From assembly GCA_049840875.1 (NCBI GenBank), contig JASGJE010000014.1, forward strand, positions 1-64,000: a stretch of DNA of 64,000 nucleotides. Reading direction: 5' to 3'. The position numbers and the translations under genes were made by a program. Within the stretch, counting starts at the first letter, position 1. Each line of letters starts with the position of its first letter. This stretch comes from JAFDYH01 sp049840875. Lineage in GTDB: Bacteria > Bacteroidota > Bacteroidia > Chitinophagales > Chitinophagaceae. Below the pieces are notes generated by a model. It made no database searches and was not told where the DNA came from. It was given only the letters and a program-made list of their open reading frames with translations. This document shows, piece after piece, positions 45,428 through 53,654 of this stretch.

Positions 45428-46513
45428 ATGAAATCGATTTTGCTATTGCTATCCTTTTTCTTTGTAACCGACTTAGTATTCGCACAAAAAAAGCAAACTG
45501 AAAATATTATCGTCATTACTTTAGATGGGTTGCGTTGGCAGGAATTATTTACCGGCGCCGACAGTGTATTGATCAATGATCCTGCATATACCCGCAACAG
45601 TGAAAGACTGAAACAGAAATACTGGGCTGCTACACCAGAGGAAAGAAGAAAAAAATTGTTTCCGTTTTTCTGGTCAACGATAGCTATGCAAGGCCAGGTT
45701 CATGGCAACAGGAGTGAGGGTAGCAAAGTGAATGTGATGAATGAGTATCATTATTCCTATCCCGGGTACAACGAAATGTTTACAGGATTTCCACATGACA
45801 CCACCGGTAAGGCTAACACAGTTGAGTATCCTAATAAAAATACTTCTGTGTTTGAGTTCATAAATAATTTACCTCCTTATAAAGATAAAGTCGCGGTATT
45901 TACATCATGGAATGCATTTCACGCAGTATTTGCAGAAAAGCGTTCAAGGATATTTGTGAATGCCGGTTATGATTCTATTCGTTTCAAATCCCCGACGTTT
46001 CAGTTACTGAATGATATGCAATGGCATGTGCATGATGCAGGCATGCCTTCCAATGAACGCGGCGATCAATTCGCTTATTATATGGCGAAAGAATACATTA
46101 AGGAATTCAAACCAAAATTGCTGCATATCGGCTTTGTTGAAACAGACAACTTTGCGCATGAAGGGAATTATGATAACACACTGAATTCTGCAAATATCAT
46201 AGACGGATGGATAAGTGATCTATGGAATATGCTGCAATCGATGCCGGAGTATAAAAATAAAACAACATTGCTTTTACTAACCGACCATGGAAGAGGCGAT
46301 AAAGTAAAAGCACAATGGAGAGATCATGGCGCTGAAATAGAAGGCGCTGACCAGATATGGTTTGCAGCAATCGGTAAAGGAATTCAGCCTCTCGGTGAAG
46401 TTAAAAAAGAAGAACAGCTTTACCAGGCACAGCTCGCACAAACTATTGCTCAGCTATTAGGATTAAAATTTACTGCGGAACATCCGATTGAGGAAGCATT
46501 CACCGGGTTATAA
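45428..46513 (+). CDS. Exported alkaline-phosphatase-superfamily hydrolase (paralogue A)
   Basis: A 361-residue exported metalloenzyme of the alkaline phosphatase superfamily, probably a phosphomonoesterase, diesterase or related hydrolase. The signal peptide ends VFAQ. Metal and catalytic positions: Asp33 in ITLDGLRW, the nucleophile candidate Ser110 in YSYPGYNEMFTG, Asp and His in VETDNFAHEG, Asp-His in LLTDHGRG, and His in WRDHGAE. The nucleophile is Ser where nucleotide pyrophosphatases have Thr, and no sulfatase C/S-x-P-x-R motif is present. It is paralogous to the gene at 48931; both share LFPFFW and GNR. The transporter gene follows after nine bases. The true substrate is not known. 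Confidence 0.85.
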   Translation: MKSILLLLSFFFVTDLVFAQKKQTENIIVITLDGLRWQELFTGADSVLINDPAYTRNSERLKQKYWAATPEERRKKLFPFFWSTIAMQGQVHGNRSEGSKVNVMNEYHYSYPGYNEMFTGFPHDTTGKANTVEYPNKNTSVFEFINNLPPYKDKVAVFTSWNAFHAVFAEKRSRIFVNAGYDSIRFKSPTFQLLNDMQWHVHDAGMPSNERGDQFAYYMAKEYIKEFKPKLLHIGFVETDNFAHEGNYDNTLNSANIIDGWISDLWNMLQSMPEYKNKTTLLLLTDHGRGDKVKAQWRDHGAEIEGADQIWFAAIGKGIQPLGEVKKEEQLYQAQLAQTIAQLLGLKFTAEHPIEEAFTGL

Positions 46514-46522
46514 CGTTCACCT

Positions 46523-47821
46523 ATGGCGGCGACAAAAAAAATACAGCGAATAATTCATCATCCAGCCTGGGCTTTGGTCGCAGCATTCGGAACCTATTTC
46601 TGTATGTATGGTTTTCGTAAGCCTTATACTGCGGCTTCTTTTAATAAACTTGTTTTCTTTGGTCTTGATTATAAGTTCTTATTGGTTATTGCACAAACAG
46701 CAGGGTATGTAATTGCTAAATGGATCGGGATAAAAGTAATTGCAGAAATAAAACGGGAGCAACGAATAAGAATGCTTTTGTTATTGATTGTTTCTTCAGA
46801 ATTAATGTTATTGTTATTTGGCATTGTACCACAAAAATGGAATTTCATTTGTTTATTTCTGAATGGACTTTTTTTAGGTGTCGTGTTTGGTCTTGTATTG
46901 GGCTTCCTGGAAGGAAGACAAAAAACAGAAGCGCTAATCGCAGGTTTATGTGCAAGTTTTATTGTATCGGATGGGTTTTCAAAATCAATTGGTAAGATGC
47001 TGTTGGATCATGGCGTTGGTGAAATGTGGATGCCTTTTTTCGCAGGATTGATTTTCCTGCTACCATCATTATTATTTATGGCAATGCTGCGTCTTACTCC
47101 TGTTCCTTCAAATGAAGATATAGTCAGCCGCAGTGTAAGAGAGCCGATGTCGGCAAAAGATCGTTGGAATTTTTTTATTAAATATGCGCCCGGATTAACC
47201 GGTATCCTGCTTGTTTATTTATTCGTTACGTTGTTACGAAGCGTACGGGCCGACTTTGCACCTGAACTGTGGAGAGATCTTGGATATGCGCAGACCCCTG
47301 CTTTATACACACAATCGGAACTGATTGTTTCATTCGGTGTAATTATCATCAATGGGCTTGCCATTTTTATTTTGAATCATTATAAAGCATTTCGTTATTC
47401 TTTATATACCTGCCTGCTTGGTTTTATTATTTTACTGATCACTGTAATGAGCTATGGTTATGGATTAGGAAAATTTGCTTTTATGGTATTGGTTGGGCTT
47501 GGAGTCTACATTCCTTATGTCGCTGTGCATACAACTATATTCGAAAGAATGATTGCGGTGACAAGAGAGAAAGCGAACGTGGGCTTTCTTATGTATATGG
47601 CTGATTCAGTTGGTTACACAGGTTATATTGTATTGATGTTATTGAAATATATAGTGCCCGCAGAAAATTCCATATTGTCATTGTTTATAAAAGGGTGCAT
47701 TTGTTTGGGAATTGCCGGCGGATTGATTGTCTTGTATTGTACATGGTATTTTAAAATAAAAATCAAAACCAATGAGCGACAGTTACCCAGCCTTTCCACC
47801 GGGCAAAGCAGTTATATTTAA
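46523..47821 (+). CDS. DUF5690 family major-facilitator-like transporter
   Basis: A 432-residue inner-membrane protein of the DUF5690 family with about 12 hydrophobic segments. It starts AFGTYFCMYGFRKPYTAASF, a pattern close to the organophosphate:phosphate antiporters (GlpT/UhpT), then has GLVLGFLEGRQKTEALIAGLCASFIVSDG and GLGVYIPYVAVHTTIFERMIAV. In Bacteroidota this family tends to lie in gene groups tied to phosphonate or phosphoester use, so import of an organophosphorus compound is a reasonable inference. It overlaps the next gene by 50 bases in another frame, so the two are cotranscribed. Confidence 0.88.
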   Translation: MAATKKIQRIIHHPAWALVAAFGTYFCMYGFRKPYTAASFNKLVFFGLDYKFLLVIAQTAGYVIAKWIGIKVIAEIKREQRIRMLLLLIVSSELMLLLFGIVPQKWNFICLFLNGLFLGVVFGLVLGFLEGRQKTEALIAGLCASFIVSDGFSKSIGKMLLDHGVGEMWMPFFAGLIFLLPSLLFMAMLRLTPVPSNEDIVSRSVREPMSAKDRWNFFIKYAPGLTGILLVYLFVTLLRSVRADFAPELWRDLGYAQTPALYTQSELIVSFGVIIINGLAIFILNHYKAFRYSLYTCLLGFIILLITVMSYGYGLGKFAFMVLVGLGVYIPYVAVHTTIFERMIAVTREKANVGFLMYMADSVGYTGYIVLMLLKYIVPAENSILSLFIKGCICLGIAGGLIVLYCTWYFKIKIKTNERQLPSLSTGQSSYI

Positions 47822-48860
47822 TGGACACGGCGAGCCCTTCGAGTTCGTAACAAAAGAAGTTCCTTTACTCAAGACTGGCGAGATATTGGTAAAGACAATC
47901 TATACCACTCTTTGCGGAAGCGATATTCATACCTATTGTGGCAGAAGAATGGAACCACCGCATGTTGTACTAGGCCATGAAATTGTTGGGGATATCATTT
48001 GGATCGATCCTTCGCATAGTCGCAAAGATTTTAATGGCGAATCGATTGCTATCGGCGACAGGATTACCTGGTCTATTTTCGCCGTACCAGAGGGAATAGA
48101 AGCGCCAAGACCTGATATGCCTCAAAAAAGCACTCCGCTTTTTAAATATGGTCATGTATCATCCGAAGGAAATAACGTGTTTAATGGCGGTCTTGCCGAT
48201 TATTGCATTATACAATCGAATACAGCTTTGATAAAATTATCTCCTGCTGTTCCGGTCAAGGTTGCAGCGACAATCAGTTGTGCCCATTCAACAGTAATGG
48301 GTGGTGTTCGTGTAGCCGGAGACATTAGCGGAAAGAAAGTATTGGTTATTGGCGCCGGTTTATTGGGGTTATCATGCGTTGCTATGTGCAGGGAGGCAGG
48401 AGCTTATTGGATTGGTCTTGCTGACATTGATCAGAACAGGCTGATATGGGGTAAAAAATTTGGCACCGATGATGAGTATGTAATCACCGGCGACAATAAT
48501 TTTCAGATTGATCACGAAGTCGATATCGTATTTGACATGACCGGAAATGCAAACGCTATGAGAATGGGAATTGATCTGCTGTCTATTGGTGGTATCGCTG
48601 TTTGGATCGGGGCTGTTTATCCCGGCAAGCCTGTAGAAATAGATGCGCAAAAAATTGTACGGAAGATGTTGCAGATACGAGGTTTGTATAATTATAACTA
48701 TGATGATTTTGTAAATGCTACAGCGTTCATTGAAAGCAATCATGATAAATATCCTTTTGAAGCATTGGTAGAAGAAGAATACACATTGGATAAAGTAGAA
48801 GAAGCATTCGCCTACGCTACCGATAAAAAGCCGGTAAGGGTTGGCGTGAAAATTAATTAA
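47772..48860 (+). CDS. Zinc-binding alcohol dehydrogenase, phosphonate-catabolism-associated type
   Basis: A 362-residue medium-chain, zinc-dependent dehydrogenase resembling the TIGR03366 group, named for its association with phosphonate catabolism. The catalytic zinc ligands are Cys48 (TTLCGSDIHTYCGRR) and His69-Glu70 (VVLGHEIVG). GDRITWSIFA replaces the usual GDRV motif, and the structural-zinc cysteine cluster is absent. The Rossmann motif is VLVIGAGLLGLSCV. It starts within the end of the transporter gene. The oxidised substrate is unknown; a hydroxyphosphonate or its aldehyde product is a fair guess. Confidence 0.85.
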   Translation: MSDSYPAFPPGKAVIFNGHGEPFEFVTKEVPLLKTGEILVKTIYTTLCGSDIHTYCGRRMEPPHVVLGHEIVGDIIWIDPSHSRKDFNGESIAIGDRITWSIFAVPEGIEAPRPDMPQKSTPLFKYGHVSSEGNNVFNGGLADYCIIQSNTALIKLSPAVPVKVAATISCAHSTVMGGVRVAGDISGKKVLVIGAGLLGLSCVAMCREAGAYWIGLADIDQNRLIWGKKFGTDDEYVITGDNNFQIDHEVDIVFDMTGNANAMRMGIDLLSIGGIAVWIGAVYPGKPVEIDAQKIVRKMLQIRGLYNYNYDDFVNATAFIESNHDKYPFEALVEEEYTLDKVEEAFAYATDKKPVRVGVKIN

Positions 48861-48897
48861 ATAACTTTCGCTTAATGATCAGGTAATCTCTTGTTGA

Positions 48898-48933
48898 CAC
48901 CGGGATGGTTTCTTTGCAAAACCCATCCCGGTG
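48898..48933 (+). promoter_or_regulatory. Perfect 11-base hairpin containing the start codon of the next gene
   Basis: CACCGGGATGG (48898-48908) is the exact reverse complement of CCATCCCGGTG (48923-48933), with a 14-base loop. The last three bases of the right arm are the GTG start of paralogue B. TTTCTTTG in the loop resembles a -7 element. No T run follows, so it is not a normal terminator. It could hide the start codon in read-through RNA. Confidence 0.55.
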
Positions 48934-50031
48934 AAAAATATTCTTACATCAGTTTGTTTTTTCTGTTTGTTCAATGTATCACCTTTTGCACAACAAATAG
49001 TTTCCTCAAAACAAAAAGACTCTCTTAATCTTTTTATTATTACGGTGGATGGATTTCGTTGGCAGGAAGTCTTTGAAGGCGCAGATTCTGCGATCATCAA
49101 CGATGAAAACTATACGCCAGATGCAGCGACCGTTAAATCAATGTATTGGACAGATGAAGGTGTAAACGAACGAAGAAGAAAACTATTACCTTTCTTTTGG
49201 AATGTGATTGCTCCACATGGCCAGCTGCTTGGCAACCGGAATTTCGATAATAAACTTAATGTCGCTAATCCATATGCTTTTTCTTATCCGGGCTACAGTG
49301 AATTGCTGACTGGTAAAACAGATCTTTTTATTTATAGTAATAAAAAGAAAATGAACAGGAATATCAATTTGCTCGAGTATCTCGAAGGCAAAGATGGGTT
49401 TCACGGTAAAGTAGCAGCCTTTACATCATGGAATGTATTCCCTTATATACTCGGCAAAGAAAGAAATTCGTTGCCACTCAACAGTGGTTATGAAATAATC
49501 AACAGTGATAGTTTATCGGAAAATGAGAAGAAGATTAATTCGGTGCAATTGATGAACGACACACAGGAGCCGACACGCAATGATCGGCTCACGTTTATTG
49601 CTGCAAAAGAATTTGCCAAAAAGAATCATCCCCGTGTGCTATTTATCGGTCTCGGTGAAACGGATGAATTTGCTCATCATGGCCGCTACGATATTTACCT
49701 GGAAAAAGCTGCGGAAGCCGACCACATGATTGCTGAACTCTGGCATTGGGCGCAAACGACACCGGGTTATAAAGACAACACAGTATTGCTGATTACAACG
49801 GATCACGGTCGCGGCGGCTCGCCCTCTACATGGAAAATACATGGGCCATTAACCAAAGGGTCATCACAAACATGGATGGCATGTATAGGACCAGGCATCG
49901 AAGCATCGGGTGAGATGAAGGTTGGCGAACAATATTATACAAAACAACTTGCTTCAACGTTTGGAGGCTTTTTAGGGATTGAATTTGGTAATTCGGAGCA
50001 AATGATCAATACAGTTGCGGGCAAAGAATAG
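48931..50031 (+). CDS. Exported alkaline-phosphatase-superfamily hydrolase (paralogue B)
   Basis: A 366-residue exported metalloenzyme, paralogous to the product of 45428. It starts with GTG at 48931, directly followed by a signal peptide (KNILTSVCFFCLFNVSPFA). Catalytic positions: Asp40 in ITVDGFRW, Ser118 in FSYPGYSELLTG, Asp and His in GETDEFAHHG, Asp-His in TTDHGRGG and His in KIHGPLT. The shared blocks RRRKLLPFFW and GNRNFDNK match paralogue A. The pair brackets a transporter and a dehydrogenase gene. The start codon lies inside a hairpin, so its translation may be controlled. A hairpin follows the stop. Confidence 0.85.
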   Translation: MKNILTSVCFFCLFNVSPFAQQIVSSKQKDSLNLFIITVDGFRWQEVFEGADSAIINDENYTPDAATVKSMYWTDEGVNERRRKLLPFFWNVIAPHGQLLGNRNFDNKLNVANPYAFSYPGYSELLTGKTDLFIYSNKKKMNRNINLLEYLEGKDGFHGKVAAFTSWNVFPYILGKERNSLPLNSGYEIINSDSLSENEKKINSVQLMNDTQEPTRNDRLTFIAAKEFAKKNHPRVLFIGLGETDEFAHHGRYDIYLEKAAEADHMIAELWHWAQTTPGYKDNTVLLITTDHGRGGSPSTWKIHGPLTKGSSQTWMACIGPGIEASGEMKVGEQYYTKQLASTFGGFLGIEFGNSEQMINTVAGKE

Positions 50032-50040
50032 AACTATTTT

Positions 50041-50072
50041 GGAAAAAGAAGCCTTCCTGGGATCAGGAAGGC
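50041..50072 (-). terminator. Hairpin between convergent genes, terminator for the minus strand
   Basis: GCCTTCCTG (50051-50059) pairs with CAGGAAGGC (50064-50072) around GGAT. On the minus strand it is followed by TTCTTTTTCC, a fair terminator for the unit ending at 50237. On the plus strand it may also stop transcription, without a clear T run. Confidence 0.6.
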
Positions 50073-50236
50073 GAATCAGATTGCATGAGAAAATTCAAAA
50101 CTGCTTATGTGGGCGCAAAAGTATACTCATCATGCCCAAGTCATGTTAAGCAGTTTGATTGTTTCTGTTAATTAATTGTAAGCTGATTGATCAGGTATTG
50201 CTGATCGACGATAGTTATATCTTACTAGAAGAAATA

Positions 50237-50506
50237 TTATGCAACAGGCTCCGCAACTTCAGAAGTAACTTCTTTTTTTACCTTTTTCTTTTCTTTCTTT
50301 AGCGGCTCTTTCTTCTCCTTTTGAATAGACAGACCATCTATAAATAATGCTGATGCTTTTTTTAGACGTTTGCGGAATTTTTTTTCACCCAGTTCTGCTT
50401 TAACTTCTGTAAGCGCATCTTCTATTTTTTTACTGATATCCGATTTTGCGGTTTTTTTCAACAGCTTTTTGGTGTCTTTGATTTCTTTTTTTGCCATTTT
50501 TTTCAT
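50237..50506 (-). CDS. Small lysine-rich protein
   Basis: An 89-residue, strongly basic protein (MAKKEIKDTKKLLKKTAKSD near the start, then KKFRKRLKKASALFIDGL and a lysine-glutamate tail). The core could form helices; the tail is low-complexity. It may start at 50506 or at the ATG at 50497. Its basic nature suggests nucleic-acid or ribosome binding, but no family is recognised. It lies 120 bases downstream of the phosphonoacetate-hydrolase-like gene, same strand. Confidence 0.65.
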   Translation of the reverse strand: MKKMAKKEIKDTKKLLKKTAKSDISKKIEDALTEVKAELGEKKFRKRLKKASALFIDGLSIQKEKKEPLKKEKKKVKKEVTSEVAEPVA

Positions 50507-50625
50507 TTAGGACAATAAAAATAATAATTTGGTAACACACCCAATGTTAAGTTTTACGGTCGAAAAGATTAGTGGTCGTCACGAGCAGCAGTCCCGTGTT
50601 TTCAGATTTATGAAGAAGATGGCCC

Positions 50626-51822
50626 TTATGGAAACAACCATGCAGCTATTTTATAATTAGAGGAGAAGTAGGAAGGTGCAGGATGATTTTTTGCGTTATA
50701 GATAAATACCGGAACTGCGGCTTCATACATAGATCCGTGTGACCGGTAATTTGCAGGCAATTCTTCATATTCGCTATCGAGGTTTCCAAATACTGTATTT
50801 TTATCACCAAGTACAACAAGATCACCGATTCTGTTTTTCAGAAGATGAAATTTCTTTGCTGCTTCATCGCTGGTTAAAACTGTTTCTACGCCTTTCGTTT
50901 GCAGTAATATTTTCTTAACGGCCGGTAAATCGTTCATCGAATTGAGATACACGTAAGAAGTGCCGCCGAAACCACGATGATGTTTTACATACTTATCACG
51001 TTCTGCGGAGATGGCAATTTTCAATGGCAGATTTTTATTACTGCAGATTTTCTCGAGATCAACACATAGGCTCTTATGATTAACAGTGTGGTCTGCAGTG
51101 ATAAGAATCATAGCATCAGGCTCCGCTTCTTTTATTTGTTGTATGTAGCCATCTAGTTGATGAAGATGTTCTTTGGATTCATTTTCTTCCGGCGCCCAGG
51201 TATGCATCGGATAATCTGTAGTGTGTATATAGAAGAGATTGATTGCGCTGTCATGCTTCATTGTGTAAAGCGCTGCCTCCATTAACCAGTAATTTACTTC
51301 GCGGCTATAGATTGATGGGGCTGTTCCAATTCGCCTGATCCATTCTTCCGATGCTGTTTCGGGTGAAAGCACTAAGTCGGCGCCATTGGCAAGCAAGCCT
51401 GTTGTTTTTTTCTTACTGGAGAAAAGTGCAGATTTTATACCTTGTTTTTTTGCACGTTGAAAAATAGTTGGAGATAAAAGTAACACCGAATCCTCCATAA
51501 ATTCTTCAGTGCCGGTGTTAACGTCATAGTATGAATTGCCGGTAATGCCATTTTTTTCCGGCAATTGTCCGGTACAAATTGATGCATTGTTCAGATTAGT
51601 AACCGATGGCATCAACGAAGGAACAATTTTATAAATCCCTTTTTTCTCCATGCCATTCAGCGTCGGCATATCGCTGGCCCGGTAATAGGATTCACCAAAG
51701 CCATCGATCATAAAGATGATTACTTTTTGGTGCGCTTTGCGAATTGCTCCTTGCCGTTGCGCAAAAGAGTAATTAGCTGAAGCGATGGCGGAGAGGATGA
51801 ACAGTGCGAACGCCTTTTTCAT
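50626..51822 (-). CDS. phnA: Exported phosphonoacetate-hydrolase-like enzyme (PhnA type)
   Basis: A 398-residue alkaline-phosphatase-superfamily enzyme that closely follows phosphonoacetate hydrolase, which splits the C-P bond of phosphonoacetate to acetate and phosphate. Metal and catalytic residues are in place: Asp40 (MIDGFGES), nucleophile Thr75 in MPSVTNLNNASICTG, Asp203 and His207 (TTDYPMH), Asp244-His245 (ITADHT) and His362 (RSHGSM). NGITGNSYYD is also typical. Unlike the described cytoplasmic enzyme it has a signal peptide (MKKAFALFILSAIASANYSFAQ), so it acts outside the cytoplasm. It starts one base after the stop of the acetyltransferase gene, so they share a transcript. A nucleotide pyrophosphatase role remains possible. 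The gene symbol is by similarity. Confidence 0.78.
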   Translation of the reverse strand: MKKAFALFILSAIASANYSFAQRQGAIRKAHQKVIIFMIDGFGESYYRASDMPTLNGMEKKGIYKIVPSLMPSVTNLNNASICTGQLPEKNGITGNSYYDVNTGTEEFMEDSVLLLSPTIFQRAKKQGIKSALFSSKKKTTGLLANGADLVLSPETASEEWIRRIGTAPSIYSREVNYWLMEAALYTMKHDSAINLFYIHTTDYPMHTWAPEENESKEHLHQLDGYIQQIKEAEPDAMILITADHTVNHKSLCVDLEKICSNKNLPLKIAISAERDKYVKHHRGFGGTSYVYLNSMNDLPAVKKILLQTKGVETVLTSDEAAKKFHLLKNRIGDLVVLGDKNTVFGNLDSEYEELPANYRSHGSMYEAAVPVFIYNAKNHPAPSYFSSNYKIAAWLFP

Positions 51823-51823
51823 A

Positions 51824-52252
51824 TTATTTCTTCAATGATTTCATAAGATATTTCGGTGATTCAAAATAACCTTGGCGGAAATAGAAACGATGTGCATCCT
51901 TTCTACGTTCATGACAGTGTACTTCGATGCGGTCGCATTTTCTTTCTCTTGCAAGTTGCTCAATATATTCTTCCATTTCTTTGCCAATACCCTTGCTTCT
52001 TACGGAGTGATCTACGGCGAAGTAACCAATACGGGCAATATCTCCTTTTAATCCTAATTGAGGTAAAAACTCGAGTACGATAAAAGCTACGACTTTGTCT
52101 TCATCGTCATACACTAATAATTCCGTCAAAGGATTATTGATAATGACCCTCATCTTTTCCTGGATAAAATCTTCTGAGCCAGGATAGTCTAATTGTTCGA
52201 TTAACTTAGTTATAGCGTGATGATCGGATAATATTGCATTTCTTATACCCAT
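51824..52252 (-). CDS. GNAT acetyltransferase, PhnO-like
   Basis: A 142-residue GNAT-fold N-acetyltransferase. The acetyl-CoA motif is VDHSVRSKGIGKEMEEYIEQ (about 79-98), and the C-terminal block RRKDAHRFYFRQGYFESPKYLMKSLKK parallels that of the aminoalkylphosphonate acetyltransferase PhnO (DAHRFYxRxGYxxS). Because related GNAT proteins acetylate many small amines and peptides, substrate assignment is tentative. The link to the phosphonoacetate-hydrolase-like gene, one base downstream, supports a phosphonate role. The start is an ATG at 52252, 22 bases after an upstream outer-membrane-type gene. Confidence 0.8.
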   Translation of the reverse strand: MGIRNAILSDHHAITKLIEQLDYPGSEDFIQEKMRVIINNPLTELLVYDDEDKVVAFIVLEFLPQLGLKGDIARIGYFAVDHSVRSKGIGKEMEEYIEQLARERKCDRIEVHCHERRKDAHRFYFRQGYFESPKYLMKSLKK

Positions 52253-52273
52253 ATCTTTTTCAAAATTAAAATA

Positions 52274-52777
52274 TCAGAATGTGATGCCCGCTTGTATCGA
52301 TGCTCCGATAGATGCAGGTTTGTCGTTTCCAAAACGTAGTGGCACAGGTATCGCAATAAAAAAATTGTTCGTTTTAGTCCTTATCACCACTTTATTAAAA
52401 ACTGCTGTTACTCCAAATCTTCCTGCTGTTTCAAATGCCATCCGCGCAATAAATGTAAAGCCATGCGGGTATCGAAACATCACGCCCGGATGAAAAAGCA
52501 GGTTGCTCATCTTTGCTCTGCTTCCGGCCACATTGATAAATGGAGTTATTTCAAAACTAAATCCTGCTTTATCACTTTTTAATAAATTAATTCCGCATGG
52601 AAAACCGCCGGTAAATGATGATGAGAAATTGAAAGAACTCCCGTTTTTATCAATGGATACAACGGGATTGACATAACTCATATACCCCGTAACTTTCGGA
52701 TAGGCCGAACCTGAAACCTGGCCGCCAGCAAGGGTGCTGCCTAATACAGCAATACAAAAAAAGAAAACAACCTTTTT
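52274..52777 (-). CDS. Exported outer-membrane-type beta protein, start codon unclear
   Basis: A small beta-rich protein with alternating strands (GFSFEITPFINVAG, VMFRYPHGFTFIARMAFE, NNFFIAIPVPLRFGND) and a C-terminal ASIGASIQAGITF ending in Phe, as in outer-membrane barrels. The nearest ATG (52681) opens inside the protein: upstream in the same frame lies a good signal peptide (KKVVFFFCIAVLGSTLAGG, 52721-52777). No ATG, GTG or TTG begins that signal peptide in frame. Runs of seven A (52756-52762) and seven T (52773-52779) sit just there, so a missed or added base may have destroyed the start. The 5' end given is approximate. Function unknown. Confidence 0.6.
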   Translation of the reverse strand, partial: KKVVFFFCIAVLGSTLAGGQVSGSAYPKVTGYMSYVNPVVSIDKNGSSFNFSSSFTGGFPCGINLLKSDKAGFSFEITPFINVAGSRAKMSNLLFHPGVMFRYPHGFTFIARMAFETAGRFGVTAVFNKVVIRTKTNNFFIAIPVPLRFGNDKPASIGASIQAGITF

Positions 52778-52832
52778 TTGAAGGCTGTTGTGGAATTGAA
52801 ATAATGTTAGCTTATTTAATAGTGATTGCGGT

Positions 52833-53654
52833 TCAATTGAGATACATTTCTCTTAACTTCTTAATCTTCTTTTTATCTAAACCCATTTCATGCTCGAGAT
52901 AGTTATCGATAGAACCATATTGGCTTTTGATAGATGTAAATGTTGCTTGCAGATAACTCTCTTTTGCTGCCATCATATTTTTTGCTGTGCTTTCACTCAT
53001 TCCGTAACCTTTTACCATAGCATTTATCGCTTTTTCATTCTCAGCAGTGCGATAATAATTGGTAGCGAGATAATCGTCCATGATTGTTTTTTCGTCTACT
53101 CCCAATGCATATAATATTAACGCAGCGCCAATTCCTGTTCTGTCTTTACCAGCAGTGCAGTGAAACAGCAAAGCGCTGTCTTTATTCATTGTAAGCAATT
53201 CATCAAACACGGGTTTGTAACGGTCTTTGAAAGGAATGGTGATCCTGTAAAAATTAACCAGTGATGAATCGTTGGCCATTTGCTTTATCATATTCTTCAT
53301 GTAGTTGCTATCACCGATATTTTCACTGCCGGCTGGTAATGAAACGCGTGTTGCTCCGGCAGGTATTTTATCAGGCGCAACTTTTACTTCATATGGACCG
53401 CGAAAATCTGCAACATAGGTAATTGACAAAGTCTGTAGCTTATCGAGATCGGCATCTGTCAATTTATTCAGCGCAGCAGATCTGTATATTTTACCCCATT
53501 TTACATGCTTGCCGTCTTTAGTAGTATAACCACCGATATCTCTGAAGTTAATGGCGCCTTCGAGCTTTACTTCACGCTTTGTGCTGTCATCGATCTGGGC
53601 ATTAACTAAAAATGGAACTACGAGCAAGAAAAATGAAATCGATTTTTTTATCAT
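52833..53654 (-). CDS. Exported tyrosine-protein phosphatase (Y_phosphatase3 type)
   Basis: A 273-residue dual-specificity-type protein phosphatase with a signal peptide (MIKKSISFFLLVVPFLVNA). The active-site loop is His165-Cys166-x5-Arg172 in HCTAGKDRTG, with the general-acid loop near ADFRGPYEV. NFRDIGGYTTKDGKHVKWGKIYRSAAL is the N-terminal signature of the family. Secreted members dephosphorylate proteins or phosphoinositides; a role in phosphorus gathering is also possible here. It is the first gene of the minus-strand run toward the phosphonoacetate-hydrolase-like gene, followed after about 55 bases by the outer-membrane-type gene. Confidence 0.88.
   Translation of the reverse strand: MIKKSISFFLLVVPFLVNAQIDDSTKREVKLEGAINFRDIGGYTTKDGKHVKWGKIYRSAALNKLTDADLDKLQTLSITYVADFRGPYEVKVAPDKIPAGATRVSLPAGSENIGDSNYMKNMIKQMANDSSLVNFYRITIPFKDRYKPVFDELLTMNKDSALLFHCTAGKDRTGIGAALILYALGVDEKTIMDDYLATNYYRTAENEKAINAMVKGYGMSESTAKNMMAAKESYLQATFTSIKSQYGSIDNYLEHEMGLDKKKIKKLREMYLN

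Noticed and set aside
48898..48933. Hairpin as a terminator of the dehydrogenase operon
   Set aside because: No T run follows on either strand, and the right arm includes the next start codon.
45428..50031. Labelling the two phosphatase-superfamily paralogues as sulfatases
   Set aside because: The sulfatase C/S-x-P-x-R active-site motif is absent; the nucleophile context is SYPGY.
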